A DNA stretch of 64,000 nucleotides from a bacterium (GTDB lineage: Bacteria; Desulfobacterota; Deferrisomatia; Deferrisomatales; BM512), in assembly GCA_004322275.1 (NCBI GenBank), contig SCTA01000032.1, forward strand, positions 50,667 to 114,666, written 5' to 3'. A program made the position numbers and the translations under genes. Within the stretch, counting starts at the first letter, position 1. The number at the start of each line of letters is the position of its first letter. This document shows, piece by piece, positions 36,316 through 46,115 of the stretch. The notes under the pieces were generated by a model. It had not been told where the DNA came from. It ran no database searches and was given only the letters and a program-made list of their open reading frames with translations.

Positions 36316-38412
36316 TTAGAGCTTGAAGAGGAGGTCGCTGTAGACGGGGACGGGCCAGAGGTCGCGGGGCATGACGGCTTCGAGGGCGTCGATGTCGGCG
36401 CGAAGGGCCTGGCAGGCGGGGAAGACCTTGTCTCTGTAGACCTTGGCCTGCTTCTCTACGTTCCAGACTCCCTGGGCTTCCTTGGCGATAACTTCAAGCG
36501 CCTTGAGGTTCTTGTAGGCGGACTTGAGGAGGCCGCCTACTTCGGCGAGAAGGGTGCGCTGCACTTCGCCGTGCTCTCCGGAGAGGGCGGCGGAGTTGCC
36601 GAGCTCTTCCATGTACTGGATTACGGCGGGTATGTACTGGCGCTTTACCATCTGCATGGAGGCCTGGGCCTCGATGTTGATGTGCTTGGAGTACTGCTCG
36701 ACGTAGATGTCGTAGCGGGAGTGGAGCTCTTCCTTGGAAAGGACGCAGTATTTGCCGAAAAGCTCGATGGCCTTGGGAGAGACGAAGGCCTTGAGGGCGT
36801 CGATGGTGTTGCGGACGTTGGGGAGGCCGCGCTTCTTGGCTTCCTTGGCCCACTCGTCGGAGTAGTTGTTGCCGTTGAAGATGATGCGGCCGTGTTCCTT
36901 TACGGTGTCTTTGATGATGGCGAGGATCTCGGTGTTGACGTTCTTGGCTTTTTCAAGCCGCTTGGCGACGTAGTCGAGCGATTCGGCGACGATGGTGTTT
37001 AGCGCTACGTTGGGGCCGGAGATCGACTGGGAGGAGCCGACCATGCGGAACTCGAACTTGTTGCCGGTGAAGGCGAAGGGCGAGGTTCTGTTGCGGTCGG
37101 TGTTGTCCCTCGGGAACTCGGGAAGGGTGTCTACGCCGATCTTCATGATCTCGGCGGCCTTCTTGGCGGCCTTCTCTCCCTGCGCGATCTTCGTGAGGAT
37201 GTCGGAAAGCTCTTCGCCGAGGAAGGCGGAGATGATCGCGGGCGGGGCTTCGTTGGCGCCGAGGCGGTGGTCGTTGCCGGAGCTGCCGCAGGTGGCGCGC
37301 ATGATGTCGGCGTGGGTGTCAACCGCGCGAAGAAGCGCGCAGAGGAAGACGAGGAACTGGGCGTTCTCCGAGGGGGTGTGGCCGGGTTCGAGAAGGTTGA
37401 CGCCGGTGTCGGTGGAGAGCGACCAGTTGTTGTGCTTGCCGGAGCCGTTGATGCCCGCGTAGGGCTTCTCGTGCAGCAGGCAGACCATGTCGTGGCGGAG
37501 AGCCACCTTCTGCATCGTCTCCATGACCAGCTGGTTGTGATCGGCGGCGATGTTGGTGGTGGAGAAGACGGGGGCCATTTCGTACTGGGCCGGGGCGACC
37601 TCGTTGTGCTTGGTCTTGGAGGTGATGCCCATCTTCCAGAGTTCGAGGTCGAGATCCTTCATGTAATCGGCGACGCGGTCTTTGATTGCGCCGAAGTACT
37701 GGTCTTCGAGTTCCTGACCCTTGGGGCCGGGCGCGCCGAAGAGGGTGCGGCCGCAGGCTATGAGGTCGAGCCTTTCGAGGTAGTATTCCTTGTCGACGAG
37801 GAAGTATTCCTGCTCCGGCCCTACGGTGGCGATTACCTTGCAGGCGGTGGTGTCGCCCATGGCGCGAAGGACGCGCAGAGCCTGGTCGGAGACGGCCTTC
37901 ATCGAGCGAAGGAGCGGGGTCTTCTTGTCGAGCGCCTCGCCGTTGTAAGAGCAAAAGGCGGTGGGGATGGTGAGGGTTACGTCGCCGGAGGCGTCTTCCT
38001 TGAGGAAGGCGGGCGAGGTGCAGTCCCAGGCGGTGTAGCCGCGGGCCTCGAAGGTGGCGCGAAGGCCGCCGCTCGGGAAGGAGGAGGCGTCGGGCTCGCC
38101 CTGGATGAGCTGCTTGCCGGAGAACTCCATTATCACGCCGCCGTCGTCGGTCGGGGCGATGAAGGAGTCGTGCTTCTCGGCGGTGATGCCGGTGAGGGGC
38201 TGGAACCAGTGGGTGTAGTGGGTCGCGCCCTTTTCAAGCGCCCAGTCCTTCATGGCGTTCGCCACGATAGCGGCTACGGCGGGATTGAGGGGCAGGCCCT
38301 TTTCAATGGTCTCCCGGAGGGCCTTGTAGGTCTCCTTGGGAAGCCTTTCTTTCATAGTCTTGTCGTTGAATACGTTGCTGCCGAACACCTCGGGGACATT
38401 CATGTTGCCCAT
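36316..38412 (-). CDS. glnN: Type III glutamine synthetase
   Basis: 698 residues, the large GSIII size, making glutamine from glutamate, ammonia and ATP as a dodecamer. Segments typical of GSIII are [77 protein letters not shown] and [21 protein letters not shown] chose ATG 38412 because AAAGGAG precedes it; an ATG 15 codons upstream lacks that. A bidirectional terminator follows. The upstream region holds a repeated operator-like motif. Unlike type I enzymes, GSIII is not adenylylated by GlnE. Confidence 0.95.
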   Translation of the reverse strand: MGNMNVPEVFGSNVFNDKTMKERLPKETYKALRETIEKGLPLNPAVAAIVANAMKDWALEKGATHYTHWFQPLTGITAEKHDSFIAPTDDGGVIMEFSGKQLIQGEPDASSFPSGGLRATFEARGYTAWDCTSPAFLKEDASGDVTLTIPTAFCSYNGEALDKKTPLLRSMKAVSDQALRVLRAMGDTTACKVIATVGPEQEYFLVDKEYYLERLDLIACGRTLFGAPGPKGQELEDQYFGAIKDRVADYMKDLDLELWKMGITSKTKHNEVAPAQYEMAPVFSTTNIAADHNQLVMETMQKVALRHDMVCLLHEKPYAGINGSGKHNNWSLSTDTGVNLLEPGHTPSENAQFLVFLCALLRAVDTHADIMRATCGSSGNDHRLGANEAPPAIISAFLGEELSDILTKIAQGEKAAKKAAEIMKIGVDTLPEFPRDNTDRNRTSPFAFTGNKFEFRMVGSSQSISGPNVALNTIVAESLDYVAKRLEKAKNVNTEILAIIKDTVKEHGRIIFNGNNYSDEWAKEAKKRGLPNVRNTIDALKAFVSPKAIELFGKYCVLSKEELHSRYDIYVEQYSKHINIEAQASMQMVKRQYIPAVIQYMEELGNSAALSGEHGEVQRTLLAEVGGLLKSAYKNLKALEVIAKEAQGVWNVEKQAKVYRDKVFPACQALRADIDALEAVMPRDLWPVPVYSDLLFKL

Positions 38413-38483
38413 CTTTGAATTCTCCTTTGTGGATGCGGGTTTTTGGCCCGGTATCAACTTTGACCAAGCTAGAGAAGTATTCT

Positions 38484-38608
38484 GTTACAAAATTGTAGCC
38501 ACAGTGTTTTCGCTGCGCTGAATCATCCTATTCTTTCGGTTTTAGCTCAAGAGGGTAAAAACCGAAAAAACGCGCTGAAATGAAATAATTTTAACAAAAT
38601 TGTAGCAC
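38484..38608 (-). promoter_or_regulatory. Repeated operator-like motif upstream of glnN
   Basis: ACAAAATTGTAGC occurs twice, at 38487-38499 and 38594-38606, 107 bases apart. Both are followed by CAC or CCAC, and the first contains the inverted repeat TACAA-AA-TTGTA. Spacing is near ten helical turns. The regulator is unknown. The 440-base region 38413-38852 holds no gene. Confidence 0.45.
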
Positions 38609-38801
38609 TGGCCCCAATTGCACTACATATATGTGCCTCAAAAACAGGCCAAGGCTACCCCGTTACGGAAAAAACCGCCGCCGGGGCCGGTATTTTCCTG
38701 TTTTCGTCCCTTTGCGGATACTTTACTTGCTCCTTTATAAAAAGCAAATCGCAGGCCAAAGAAAAGCAATAATTTTAAAAAAGACAAACGGAGGGAAATA
38801 T

Positions 38802-38834
38802 AAAAAAAGCCCCGTTGTTTTGCGGGGCTTTTTG
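38802..38834 (-). terminator. Rho-independent terminator of the M48 protease gene
   Basis: On the minus strand, AAAGCCCCG, loop, CGGGGCTTT and a T-run, 20 bases after the stop codon. Confidence 0.82.
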
Positions 38835-38852
38835 AGGAGGGAATTGCGGTGT

Positions 38853-39698
38853 CTACAGGGGGCGGGCGCTCGCCGTAAATCTCTCCGCGCCGGACTTTCC
38901 CTGAAAATTCGCGACTCCGAGACTCTCTTTCCAGCCTTTTATGCGGCTCTCGCGCTCCGCCGCCGGCGGGTGGGTTGCCCCCACGGACCTCTTTTTGCCG
39001 CCGTCCTTCTGGGCAATTTTCGCCAGGAGCCGCTCCAGTCCGTTGACGTCGTATCCGACCGCTGCGAGGAGGGTTATTGCGTCCTTGTCCGCTTCAAACT
39101 CGTCTTCTATCTTGTAGCCGCGCTCGAAGAGGATGTTCACTGAGGAATCGACCATTTCCTTGAAGATCATCCTGGCCGTTTTGGTGTTCGCGCCGATTAC
39201 CTGCGAGAGGCCGGTGATCATCTCGTTGCCGGAGGAACGGACGTTCATCTCTTTTATGATGTGGCGGCCCGTTATGTGGGCGATTTCGTGGGCCAGAAGC
39301 GCGGCAAGCTCGGCCTCGTCCTCCATCAGTTCCAGCGCTCCTCTCGTCACGAAGACAAATCCTCCCGGCGCGGCGAAGGCGTTCACCACGTCGGTGTCGA
39401 GTATAGCGAAATGGTAATCGACCTCGGTCCGGGGGCCGTTCATGGCAAGCGCCGTCCCTACGAGGCCGAGGTAATCGTCAATCTTCTTGTTTTCGTAGAG
39501 GGGAAAGGTTCCGAGAATCTGGGCCGCGACCTCGCGCCCGAACTCGACCTCCGCTCCCACGTCTTCGAGGGTGTAATCGGCTATGCCTACGCTGCTTATG
39601 CGGGTGCGAAACTCTTCCCCGGCGCAGAAGGAGGGAGCGGGGGTGATACAGGTCAGAAGAAGGGCCGAAACGGTCAGGAGCGCTCTTTTGATTCCCAT
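38853..39698 (-). CDS. Periplasmic M48-family metalloprotease
   Basis: 281 residues from ATG 39698 (GGGAG 8 bases upstream). A Sec signal covers residues 1-25. The zinc motif HEIAH (about residues 135-139) and the downstream EFEADKDAI, which supplies the third ligand, define the M48 Ste24/BepA-like catalytic domain. C-terminal TPR repeats of BepA are missing, so it is the short type. It may degrade misassembled outer-membrane proteins. It lies just after the SH3-protein gene. Confidence 0.9.
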   Translation of the reverse strand: MGIKRALLTVSALLLTCITPAPSFCAGEEFRTRISSVGIADYTLEDVGAEVEFGREVAAQILGTFPLYENKKIDDYLGLVGTALAMNGPRTEVDYHFAILDTDVVNAFAAPGGFVFVTRGALELMEDEAELAALLAHEIAHITGRHIIKEMNVRSSGNEMITGLSQVIGANTKTARMIFKEMVDSSVNILFERGYKIEDEFEADKDAITLLAAVGYDVNGLERLLAKIAQKDGGKKRSVGATHPPAAERESRIKGWKESLGVANFQGKSGAERFTASARPL

Positions 39699-39712
39699 CG
39701 GATATACTCCCT

Positions 39713-40207
39713 TCACTTTTCGAGGCCGTTTAAAAAGGAGAGGGCCTTTTCAGGGTCGGTTTTTCTTTCCTCGACCTTTTTGAGGCTAAGATAATCGGCC
39801 TTCGTCCCCACTTCTTCGAGTCTCTGGCGCTCTTCGGAAACCAGCCCCCTGCTGGCCCCGGAGGTGGCGACCGAGGAGGCCCTTCGTCTCGCGCCCTTGG
39901 AGAGATCGTGCTCCTGAGACTCGAAGACGCTGCCGGATTGAAGGGGAGGGGTCTCGGAGAGTATCATCGAAGAAACCCAGCCGCTGAGTTCCGCCCTCTT
40001 GACCAGATTCCACTGGGGGCGGGATTCCATGACGGTTACGGCTTCGCCCCGGGGGACGGTTCCGACCACCTTTCCCCCGAAGTCTGGAACCGAATAGACC
40101 TTGGCGACCAGGCTCTTGACGTAGGCGGGCTTTTCCGCCGCGATTGCCGCAGTCGAAAAAAGCGCGGCGATGGTTGCCGCTACCGGCACGGCCAGCAGTT
40201 TTTTCAA
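39713..40207 (-). CDS. Exported bacterial SH3-domain protein
   Basis: 164 residues. A signal peptide ending AIAAEKP is followed by one SH3b domain at about 28-85 (VKSLVAKVYSVPDFGGKVVG, WNLVKRAELSGWVSSM). Such domains bind peptidoglycan or peptides. The C-terminal half is charged and probably disordered. It lies between a CHASE2 cyclase gene and an M48 protease gene on one strand with short gaps, suggesting one envelope-stress transcript. Function is inferred. Confidence 0.8.
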   Translation of the reverse strand: MKKLLAVPVAATIAALFSTAAIAAEKPAYVKSLVAKVYSVPDFGGKVVGTVPRGEAVTVMESRPQWNLVKRAELSGWVSSMILSETPPLQSGSVFESQEHDLSKGARRRASSVATSGASRGLVSEERQRLEEVGTKADYLSLKKVEERKTDPEKALSFLNGLEK

Positions 40208-40266
40208 GGCTTTACCCTCCTCACCGGGTAAGAGGTTCCGACGTTTTTACAACCTCTTAACAAGGG

Positions 40267-42456
40267 TTATTTCGTCTCCATGCCCAGGACCCCGTCCCAG
40301 TTTTCTCCGGGGTCGTTTTGCATGTAATGGTTTATTCTCTCTATCATTTTACGAGTGTACACATTTTGCGCCAGAGTTAAATAGAGGTTTATCGATTCCT
40401 GCCATTTCCTGGCGAGGTAAAGGTTGAAAGCCTCCTCCATGACCTTCGCCGTGGCGCGCGCAATTTCCAGCTCCTCGGGCGAGGGGTTTAGCCTCACAAG
40501 CGGCTGGTAAATGCGCACCGGCTCGGTCTTGCCCTTCACCCTCACGGCGTCGAGGACTCCGCAGGGGATTTTGCCCCCGAGGGCGCGGCAGGTGAATTCG
40601 GTGATGATGAGCGGGCAGCCGTAGCCCTTGGTCAGTCCCTCCACCCTCGAAGCCAGGTTCACCGTCTCGCCGATGACGGTGTAGTTGAGTTTTTTTGCGG
40701 AGCCGATGTTGCCGAGAACCGCCGTGCCGGTGTTCAGCCCTATTCCTATCGCCAGCGGCGCGAAACCCCTCTTCTGAAGCTCCGCGTTGACCTTCTCCAG
40801 CCTCTCCAGCATCAGGAGGGAGGCGAGAACGGCTTTTTCGGCGTGGTTCGGCTCGCGTATCGGAGCGCCCCAGAACCCCATTATCGCGTCGCCGATGAAT
40901 TTGTCGATTGTACCGCGATATTCAAAGATGACGTCGGTCATTTCGGAGAAGTAGACGTTCAGCATCTCGACCACGCGGGGAGCGGTAAGCTGCTCGGAGA
41001 TGGTGGTGAAACTTCTTATGTCGGAAAAGAGTACGGTGACGTTCTCCTCCGAGCCGAATTGCGCCGCCGAGCGCTCTTCGTCGTGCGAGATGAGCTCTTC
41101 GACTACCTCCGGCGGCACGTAAACGGAAAAGAGCTTCCGGACCCTCCTTCGCTCCTGCCCCTCGGTCATGGAGAAGACGACGAAGGCGGAGGAAGCCGAG
41201 AGAACCCCCGAGGCCGCTACGATCATCACCGGCCATACCGAGCCGATGACGAAGGCGTAAGCCGCTCCCGCCACGTAAAGGGCGATGAAGGAGAGCGGAC
41301 CGGCGACCTTCTCCCACAGCCTCGGGGCGAAGGTGACCGCCCAGGAGGCAAATATGGCGAGGAGAATGGCTATGACGTTGCCGAACCAGGGCGGGGCGGG
41401 GGTGAGGAAGTCCTTGTCGAGGCAGTTGGAGAGCACCGAGGCCTGGAGGAAAACCCCCGGCGTCTTGCCGCTGAGGGGGGTGGACTTCAAATCGTAGACC
41501 CCGACGGCGCTCGACCCGATAAAGACGTATTTGTCACTAAATTCGCCCGGCGCGATGATGAGGTGCTCGGTTTCGCCCTTCATCATCATTTGGATGGAGG
41601 CGGCTATTCCGCTTATCGAATAGGTGTTGAAGTTGCCGTACAGATTGACGAGGTAGTTTCCCTTTCCGTCCAGAGGGATGGAGTAATCCTTGAGGTAAAG
41701 GCGCTCGGGGGTGAGGCGGAAAGGGTGACCGCCTTCTCCGAAGGCTACGGGGGTGAAGCCGAGCATGGGGAAGTAATCGCCGTCGTAAGGGCGCAGGAGG
41801 CGGGTGCGCCGGAAGACCCCGTCTGAATCCGGGGCGAAATCGACGGCGCCAACCGCCTGGGCCGCGGACTGTATCGGCTCAATCGGCAGGGCGTAGGAAT
41901 TCGGCAGAGAATCGGCGGCCTGCTTCATGGAATCGGGGGTGTAACTGACCGAGAAACGTTCGATGAATTCCGGGGGCAGGGGTTTCCCGAGGAGGTCTTT
42001 ATTGAACTCGTCCTCGGCGTCGCGCATGAACTGGGCGGCGTGGATATAGTTTCCGGCCGAAGCGGTGACTCCTGAAAGGCGCATATCCCCTTCGCTGTAC
42101 CCGGAGTCCTGATTAACCCCGTTCCTCTCGTTTTCGACGAAGAGAACGTCCAGAAGCACGGCCCTTGGCTCCCCCATCGAGATGTATTCGAGGATGTCGG
42201 CCATGACCGAGCGGGGCCAGGGCCAGCGCCCGATGACGGGGTTCATCGCCTTGAGGGATGCCTCGTCTACGAGGACGACCGCCACGCCCTGATTGGCGGG
42301 TTTGTCGCTTCTCGTGAAGACCATCCTGATGTCGTAGGAGATCAGTTCGAGCCGGTCCAGGACGTAGCTGTCCTTTGCGGCGATGACGAGCAGCGCCGAA
42401 ACGATTCCGACCAGAAGGGCGATAATTGTCTTTTTTAGTTTTTTCATTCCCTGCAC
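40267..42456 (-). CDS. CHASE2-domain class III adenylate/guanylate cyclase
   Basis: 729 residues. An N-terminal helix (about 8-28) anchors an extracytoplasmic CHASE2 sensor domain (about 30-330, with VLVDEASLKAMNPVIGRWPW). Three further helices (about 345-425) follow. The cytoplasmic cyclase domain (about 470-640) has both metal Asp residues (FSDIRSF, GDAIMGFWG), lysine in KFIGDAI, and the transition-state pair in VNLASR. The substrate-choosing position has Glu (GETVN) where adenylate cyclases usually have Asp. GTG 42456 is used because GAAGAGA fits it; ATG 42447 is the alternative. It would make cAMP (or cGMP) in response to an external cue. Confidence 0.92.
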   Translation of the reverse strand: MQGMKKLKKTIIALLVGIVSALLVIAAKDSYVLDRLELISYDIRMVFTRSDKPANQGVAVVLVDEASLKAMNPVIGRWPWPRSVMADILEYISMGEPRAVLLDVLFVENERNGVNQDSGYSEGDMRLSGVTASAGNYIHAAQFMRDAEDEFNKDLLGKPLPPEFIERFSVSYTPDSMKQAADSLPNSYALPIEPIQSAAQAVGAVDFAPDSDGVFRRTRLLRPYDGDYFPMLGFTPVAFGEGGHPFRLTPERLYLKDYSIPLDGKGNYLVNLYGNFNTYSISGIAASIQMMMKGETEHLIIAPGEFSDKYVFIGSSAVGVYDLKSTPLSGKTPGVFLQASVLSNCLDKDFLTPAPPWFGNVIAILLAIFASWAVTFAPRLWEKVAGPLSFIALYVAGAAYAFVIGSVWPVMIVAASGVLSASSAFVVFSMTEGQERRRVRKLFSVYVPPEVVEELISHDEERSAAQFGSEENVTVLFSDIRSFTTISEQLTAPRVVEMLNVYFSEMTDVIFEYRGTIDKFIGDAIMGFWGAPIREPNHAEKAVLASLLMLERLEKVNAELQKRGFAPLAIGIGLNTGTAVLGNIGSAKKLNYTVIGETVNLASRVEGLTKGYGCPLIITEFTCRALGGKIPCGVLDAVRVKGKTEPVRIYQPLVRLNPSPEELEIARATAKVMEEAFNLYLARKWQESINLYLTLAQNVYTRKMIERINHYMQNDPGENWDGVLGMETK

Positions 42457-42521
42457 CGAAAATTCTCTTCATTTTAGCTCATTTACGCCTCCCCTAACAA
42501 ACATTGCTGCGAATGCTTTAC

Positions 42522-42549
42522 TTGAGTGGCAAAATTCCAATAAGATAAT
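42522..42549 (+). promoter_or_regulatory. Candidate sigma-70 promoter of the FadL-like porin gene
   Basis: TTGAGT, 16-base spacer, GATAAT, predicted start near 42556, about 28 bases before ATG 42584. Confidence 0.5.
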
Positions 42550-42583
42550 CGTGAAAATTCCCCAATGAGTGAGAGAGGTACCC

Positions 42584-43846
42584 ATGAGACCAAGACGCAT
42601 TTCGCTCAGCCTCGCCGCTTCCCTGGCGCTCGTCCTGCCCGCCTTTTCCTCCTTCGCCGACGACAGCCATTACGTCAACATGATAATAGGCGACAGGGCT
42701 TCCGGCATGGGGGGGGCCTACACGGCCGTTTCCGACGATCCTTCGGGGATGTACTACAATCCCGCCGGCATTGTCTTCGGATCCGGAGACGAGATGAGCG
42801 CCTCCATGAACGCCTACCAGAAAACCAGGACGACCTACGAGAATCTGGAAGAGCTGGGCGGAATAGACTGGAACCGCGAATCCGGAGCGCTTATCCCGAA
42901 TTTCTTCGGCGTCACCCGGAACTTCGGCGACTGGGCGATCGGTTTTTCCTACGCCGTGCCGGATTCCTCCATCGAGGACCAGAATCAGGAGTTTCTCGAC
43001 CTAAACGCTTCGGTGGACCGCTTCCTCATAAATTTCCGCGAGGAGATAAACGTCCTTCTCTTCGGCCCCTCGATAGCCTGGGCTCCGGACAAGGATTTGT
43101 CCGTCGGCCTCACCCTCAACTACTTTTCCCGCAAGCACGACCTGATAAACAACCAGATGCTTTTTTTCAACGACGGAACCTCCCACTGGCAGAACAATTA
43201 CTTCAAGTCCAACGAGTCGGGGCTGCACCCCATACTGGGCGTGATGTGGACCCCGGCAGACAGGGTTTCGGTGGGGGCGCGGCTTGCCCACACCTTCCTT
43301 TTTGACAGCGACATCCGCATCCAGCAGTCGAGCAGGGGGTACATCACGAGCCTCGATCCCCCCGTCTACGATCCCGACACACTTACCGCCACCCTGACAA
43401 ACACCGATTCCAAGAGGGAATATCCCTACGAGATAGGAGTGGGCGCGGCGTGGTTCCCGAACAACCAGTTCATGCTCTCCGGCGATTTCACCTACTGGAC
43501 CTCCACCGGCGAGACGGATTTCGACCCCGGCAAGGCCGCCACCTGGAACGCCGCCGTGGGCATGGAATACTATCCGAGCCGCTCCTGGGCTCTTCGCGCG
43601 GGTCTTTTCACCAACAGAGCCAGCACCGATGAGGTCGAGACCGGCGAGGCGAATCAGGACCCCCACGTTGACATCTTCGGAGGCACTTTGAGCGGGACCC
43701 TCTTTTCCAAGGGAACCTCCATCACCATCGGCGGAGTTTACAGCCGGGGCGCCGGTGACGCGCAGCTTTTCGCCGACACCGATTCGGTGCAGGACGTTAC
43801 AACCGAGACGATGGCCCTCTTCTTCTCGACGGCGTACAATTATTAA
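42584..43846 (+). CDS. OmpP1/FadL-family outer-membrane transporter
   Basis: 420 residues. A signal peptide ending SSFADD is followed by the family N-terminus GDRASGMGGAYTAVSDDPSG with MYYNPAG, which forms the plug hatch. The remainder is beta-strand alternation typical of a 14-strand barrel, and the last residue is aromatic-rich (FFSTAYNY). It would import long-chain fatty acids or other hydrophobic compounds such as aromatics. ATG 42584 is preferred over an upstream GTG-like reading at 42569 because GAGAGAG precedes it. Confidence 0.88.
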   Translation: MRPRRISLSLAASLALVLPAFSSFADDSHYVNMIIGDRASGMGGAYTAVSDDPSGMYYNPAGIVFGSGDEMSASMNAYQKTRTTYENLEELGGIDWNRESGALIPNFFGVTRNFGDWAIGFSYAVPDSSIEDQNQEFLDLNASVDRFLINFREEINVLLFGPSIAWAPDKDLSVGLTLNYFSRKHDLINNQMLFFNDGTSHWQNNYFKSNESGLHPILGVMWTPADRVSVGARLAHTFLFDSDIRIQQSSRGYITSLDPPVYDPDTLTATLTNTDSKREYPYEIGVGAAWFPNNQFMLSGDFTYWTSTGETDFDPGKAATWNAAVGMEYYPSRSWALRAGLFTNRASTDEVETGEANQDPHVDIFGGTLSGTLFSKGTSITIGGVYSRGAGDAQLFADTDSVQDVTTETMALFFSTAYNY

Positions 43847-43877
43847 AACTTAAAATGCACAGGCTGCGGAGGATAAA

Positions 43878-44435
43878 ATGTCGCCGGGCGAATATCTAAA
43901 AGATGAAAAGATAAAGAGCCGCCTGATCGAGATAATTCAGGATCTGGCCGCGGAAAAGAACAAGGACGCTCTCCTTGAGAAGATACTGTCCGGGGCGAGG
44001 GAGCTTACCCGCGCCGACGCGGGGACCCTTTACGTGGTAAGCGGCGGCAGGCTCCACTTCAAGGTCTTTCAGAACGACACCATCGGCATAAACTACGGCC
44101 CTACCTCGGAGACCGTTCTGGTGCTTCAGCCGGTTTCGATCGACGAGACCACGGTATCCGGCTTCGCCGCCTCCAGGGGGCTTGCCCTCAACATCCCCGA
44201 TGTCTACCTGAGCAGCAGCTTCGACTTTTCCGGCCCGAAAAAGTACGACGCGAAGAGCGGCTACAAGTCAAAGTCGATGCTGGTGGTTCCGCTCCGGAAC
44301 AAGAACGGCTCCGTAATCGGGGTCCTGCAGCTCATCAACTCCATCGATCCCGCGACAAAAGAGATAGTCTCTTTCCCGAGGCGCCTTGAGGAGCTTGCGG
44401 CGGCCTTCGCGAGCCACGCTGCGGAAACACTCTGA
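43878..44435 (+). CDS. GAF-domain protein
   Basis: 185 residues, almost entirely one GAF domain (about 30-180: GARELTRADAGTLYVVSGGR, SMLVVPLRNKNGSVIGVLQL). No kinase, cyclase or DNA-binding output domain is attached. It may bind a small ligand or cyclic nucleotide; the cyclase gene nearby makes the latter an attractive guess only. GGAGGATAAA precedes the ATG. Confidence 0.85.
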   Translation: MSPGEYLKDEKIKSRLIEIIQDLAAEKNKDALLEKILSGARELTRADAGTLYVVSGGRLHFKVFQNDTIGINYGPTSETVLVLQPVSIDETTVSGFAASRGLALNIPDVYLSSSFDFSGPKKYDAKSGYKSKSMLVVPLRNKNGSVIGVLQLINSIDPATKEIVSFPRRLEELAAAFASHAAETL

Positions 44436-44449
44436 AAAAGGAGCGGCGG

Positions 44450-45616
44450 ATGGCCCTTACGGGAACTCGTGAAGAGCTTTTGGCGGGCATAGACGACCAG
44501 CGGACCAATATAGGGCTTCTCTACCTCAAGTCCATCAGCCCGCGCTTACTGCGAAATTATGGGCCCGGTCACAATGAGCGCATTAATATATCCAGTGGCG
44601 AAATATTCGCTCTTCACCAGGTCTATGAGACCAAGCCCACAGAAGAGGCCAAGTACGAGGCCCACCAGAAGTACATCGACATTCATTTCATAATCTCCGG
44701 CGAGGAGATGGCACGGGTCGCAAAGATTGAGGGGCAGGAGCCCTATTACGAAAGGAATGACGTGGCCTTCTACGCGCCCGGTGAGGGCGACGAGTTTATA
44801 CTCAGGGCGGGCCGCGCAGCCATCTTCTACCCCGACGACATCCATTCCACAGGCCTTGACCCCGGAGGCGAAGGGGTTCTGGTAAGAAAAATAGTAGTCA
44901 AAGTGCGTATCGACTCCTCTTGGGCCGAGGAGACCGGCGTTCCTCGGCTGGAAGTTAATGCGAAGTCGCCGGACGTTACCTCAAAGAATTTTCAAGTCCC
45001 AAGAGGAGCTTCGGCGCCGGAGGAGAAGCAATCCCGCAAATGGCTTTTTCTGGACCGCATTCTTGGTTTGAAGGCGTGGATGGTTTGCGCTGCGGTTTTC
45101 GCCACGCAGGTTCCGATTCTGATTTGGGCCGGTTCCGGTAGAGGGGAATTTTGGGCCGTAGCGGTAATGGCCTTTATGATGCCGGTATTTCTCGGTTCAC
45201 TGAACCTTTGGCTGTGGGCGCTTGGCACGAGGTTTCACGGGTGGTTGCCCAAAAAATTGAGGGACAAGACGGGTTTCTTCCGGACCTGCATAATCTACAG
45301 TGAGACATACACGATCTTCTGGGTCGCTGCGTTGTGGGTGGCGGGTAATTTGATGGGACTGCCCATGCACCACGGTCTCGGCTACTTTTTCTACGCCCTG
45401 TTGATTCCGTTCATTTTATTGTCGGCTGTTTTTATGCTCTATGCCAATTATTACGTCGCAACCCGCCTTATTATGGCCGAGACCATGAAAAGAGCCCTTT
45501 TCGCCGAGTGGGCGGGTCCCTTTTTAATGATTTGCCTTTACCCTGTCGGCATCTGGTTCATCCAGCCGAGGGTTAACCGCCTCTACGAAAAGCACGCGGG
45601 CCTCCTGGTTGGATAA
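44450..45616 (+). CDS. YhcH/YjgK/YiaL domain fused to a multi-pass membrane domain
   Basis: 388 residues. Residues 1-160 form a YhcH/YjgK/YiaL (DUF386, TabA-like) cupin, with EIFALHQVYETKPTEEAKYE, AHQKYIDIHFIISG and FYPDDIHS. That family is tied to sialic-acid and sugar handling or biofilm. After a charged linker, about 205-388 forms at least four membrane helices (WMVCAAVFATQVPILIW, FWAVAVMAFMMPVFLG, YTIFWVAALWVAGNLMG, YFFYALLIPFILLSAVFML). The fusion is unusual because family members are normally about 150 residues and soluble. A stand-alone paralogue follows 19 bases later. Confidence 0.85.
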   Translation: MALTGTREELLAGIDDQRTNIGLLYLKSISPRLLRNYGPGHNERINISSGEIFALHQVYETKPTEEAKYEAHQKYIDIHFIISGEEMARVAKIEGQEPYYERNDVAFYAPGEGDEFILRAGRAAIFYPDDIHSTGLDPGGEGVLVRKIVVKVRIDSSWAEETGVPRLEVNAKSPDVTSKNFQVPRGASAPEEKQSRKWLFLDRILGLKAWMVCAAVFATQVPILIWAGSGRGEFWAVAVMAFMMPVFLGSLNLWLWALGTRFHGWLPKKLRDKTGFFRTCIIYSETYTIFWVAALWVAGNLMGLPMHHGLGYFFYALLIPFILLSAVFMLYANYYVATRLIMAETMKRALFAEWAGPFLMICLYPVGIWFIQPRVNRLYEKHAGLLVG

Positions 45617-45635
45617 AAAGTACAGGAGTTAAAAA

Positions 45636-46109
45636 ATGGCGCTCGCTGGAATGCTCGATGAACTTATCGCCAGGGTGAAGGACAAGAAACTTTTGCCGGG
45701 GCTGCAATTCCTCCAAGCCCTCTCGCCGGATTTCATGGCGCAAAAAGGCCCGGGGTTCGTCGGCAGGTTCGAGATAGAGGAGGAGAATCTCTTCGCCCTT
45801 CACCAGGTTTACGCCACCAGCCCCGAAAGCGCCGCGCGCTTCGAGGGCCATAAAAAATACATAGACCTGCAGTACATACTCGGAGGGGAGGAGCGGATAC
45901 TTCTGACCCGCCTTGACGAGCTAGAGCCCTCGGTTCCCTACGACGAGGAAAAGGACATCGCCTTCTACAAGCCGAAGGTGTGGGGCGAAATCATCCTGAA
46001 GGCGGGAATGGTCGCGGTATTTTACCCGAAAGACCTTCACGCCCCCGGCCTCAGCACCGCCTCCGGGCCTTCTATCGTAAGGAAGACGGTGGTTAAAGTA
46101 AGAATCTAA
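45636..46109 (+). CDS. YhcH/YjgK/YiaL-family protein (stand-alone)
   Basis: 157 residues, normal family length, and clearly related to the N-terminal domain of the preceding protein (ENLFALHQVYATSPESAARF, GHKKYIDLQYILGGEE, FYPKDLHAPGL). A double-stranded beta-helix with likely metal-binding His residues. It may hydrolyse or mutarotate a sugar acid, but substrate is unknown. Co-transcribed with the fused paralogue and followed by a palindromic repeat. Confidence 0.9.
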   Translation: MALAGMLDELIARVKDKKLLPGLQFLQALSPDFMAQKGPGFVGRFEIEEENLFALHQVYATSPESAARFEGHKKYIDLQYILGGEERILLTRLDELEPSVPYDEEKDIAFYKPKVWGEIILKAGMVAVFYPKDLHAPGLSTASGPSIVRKTVVKVRI

Positions 46110-46115
46110 GGGTGT

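Noticed and set aside
38611..38623. TGGCCCCAATTGC as a possible sigma-54 promoter near glnN
   Set aside because: Only 8 bases separate GG and GC instead of 10, and it points away from glnN.
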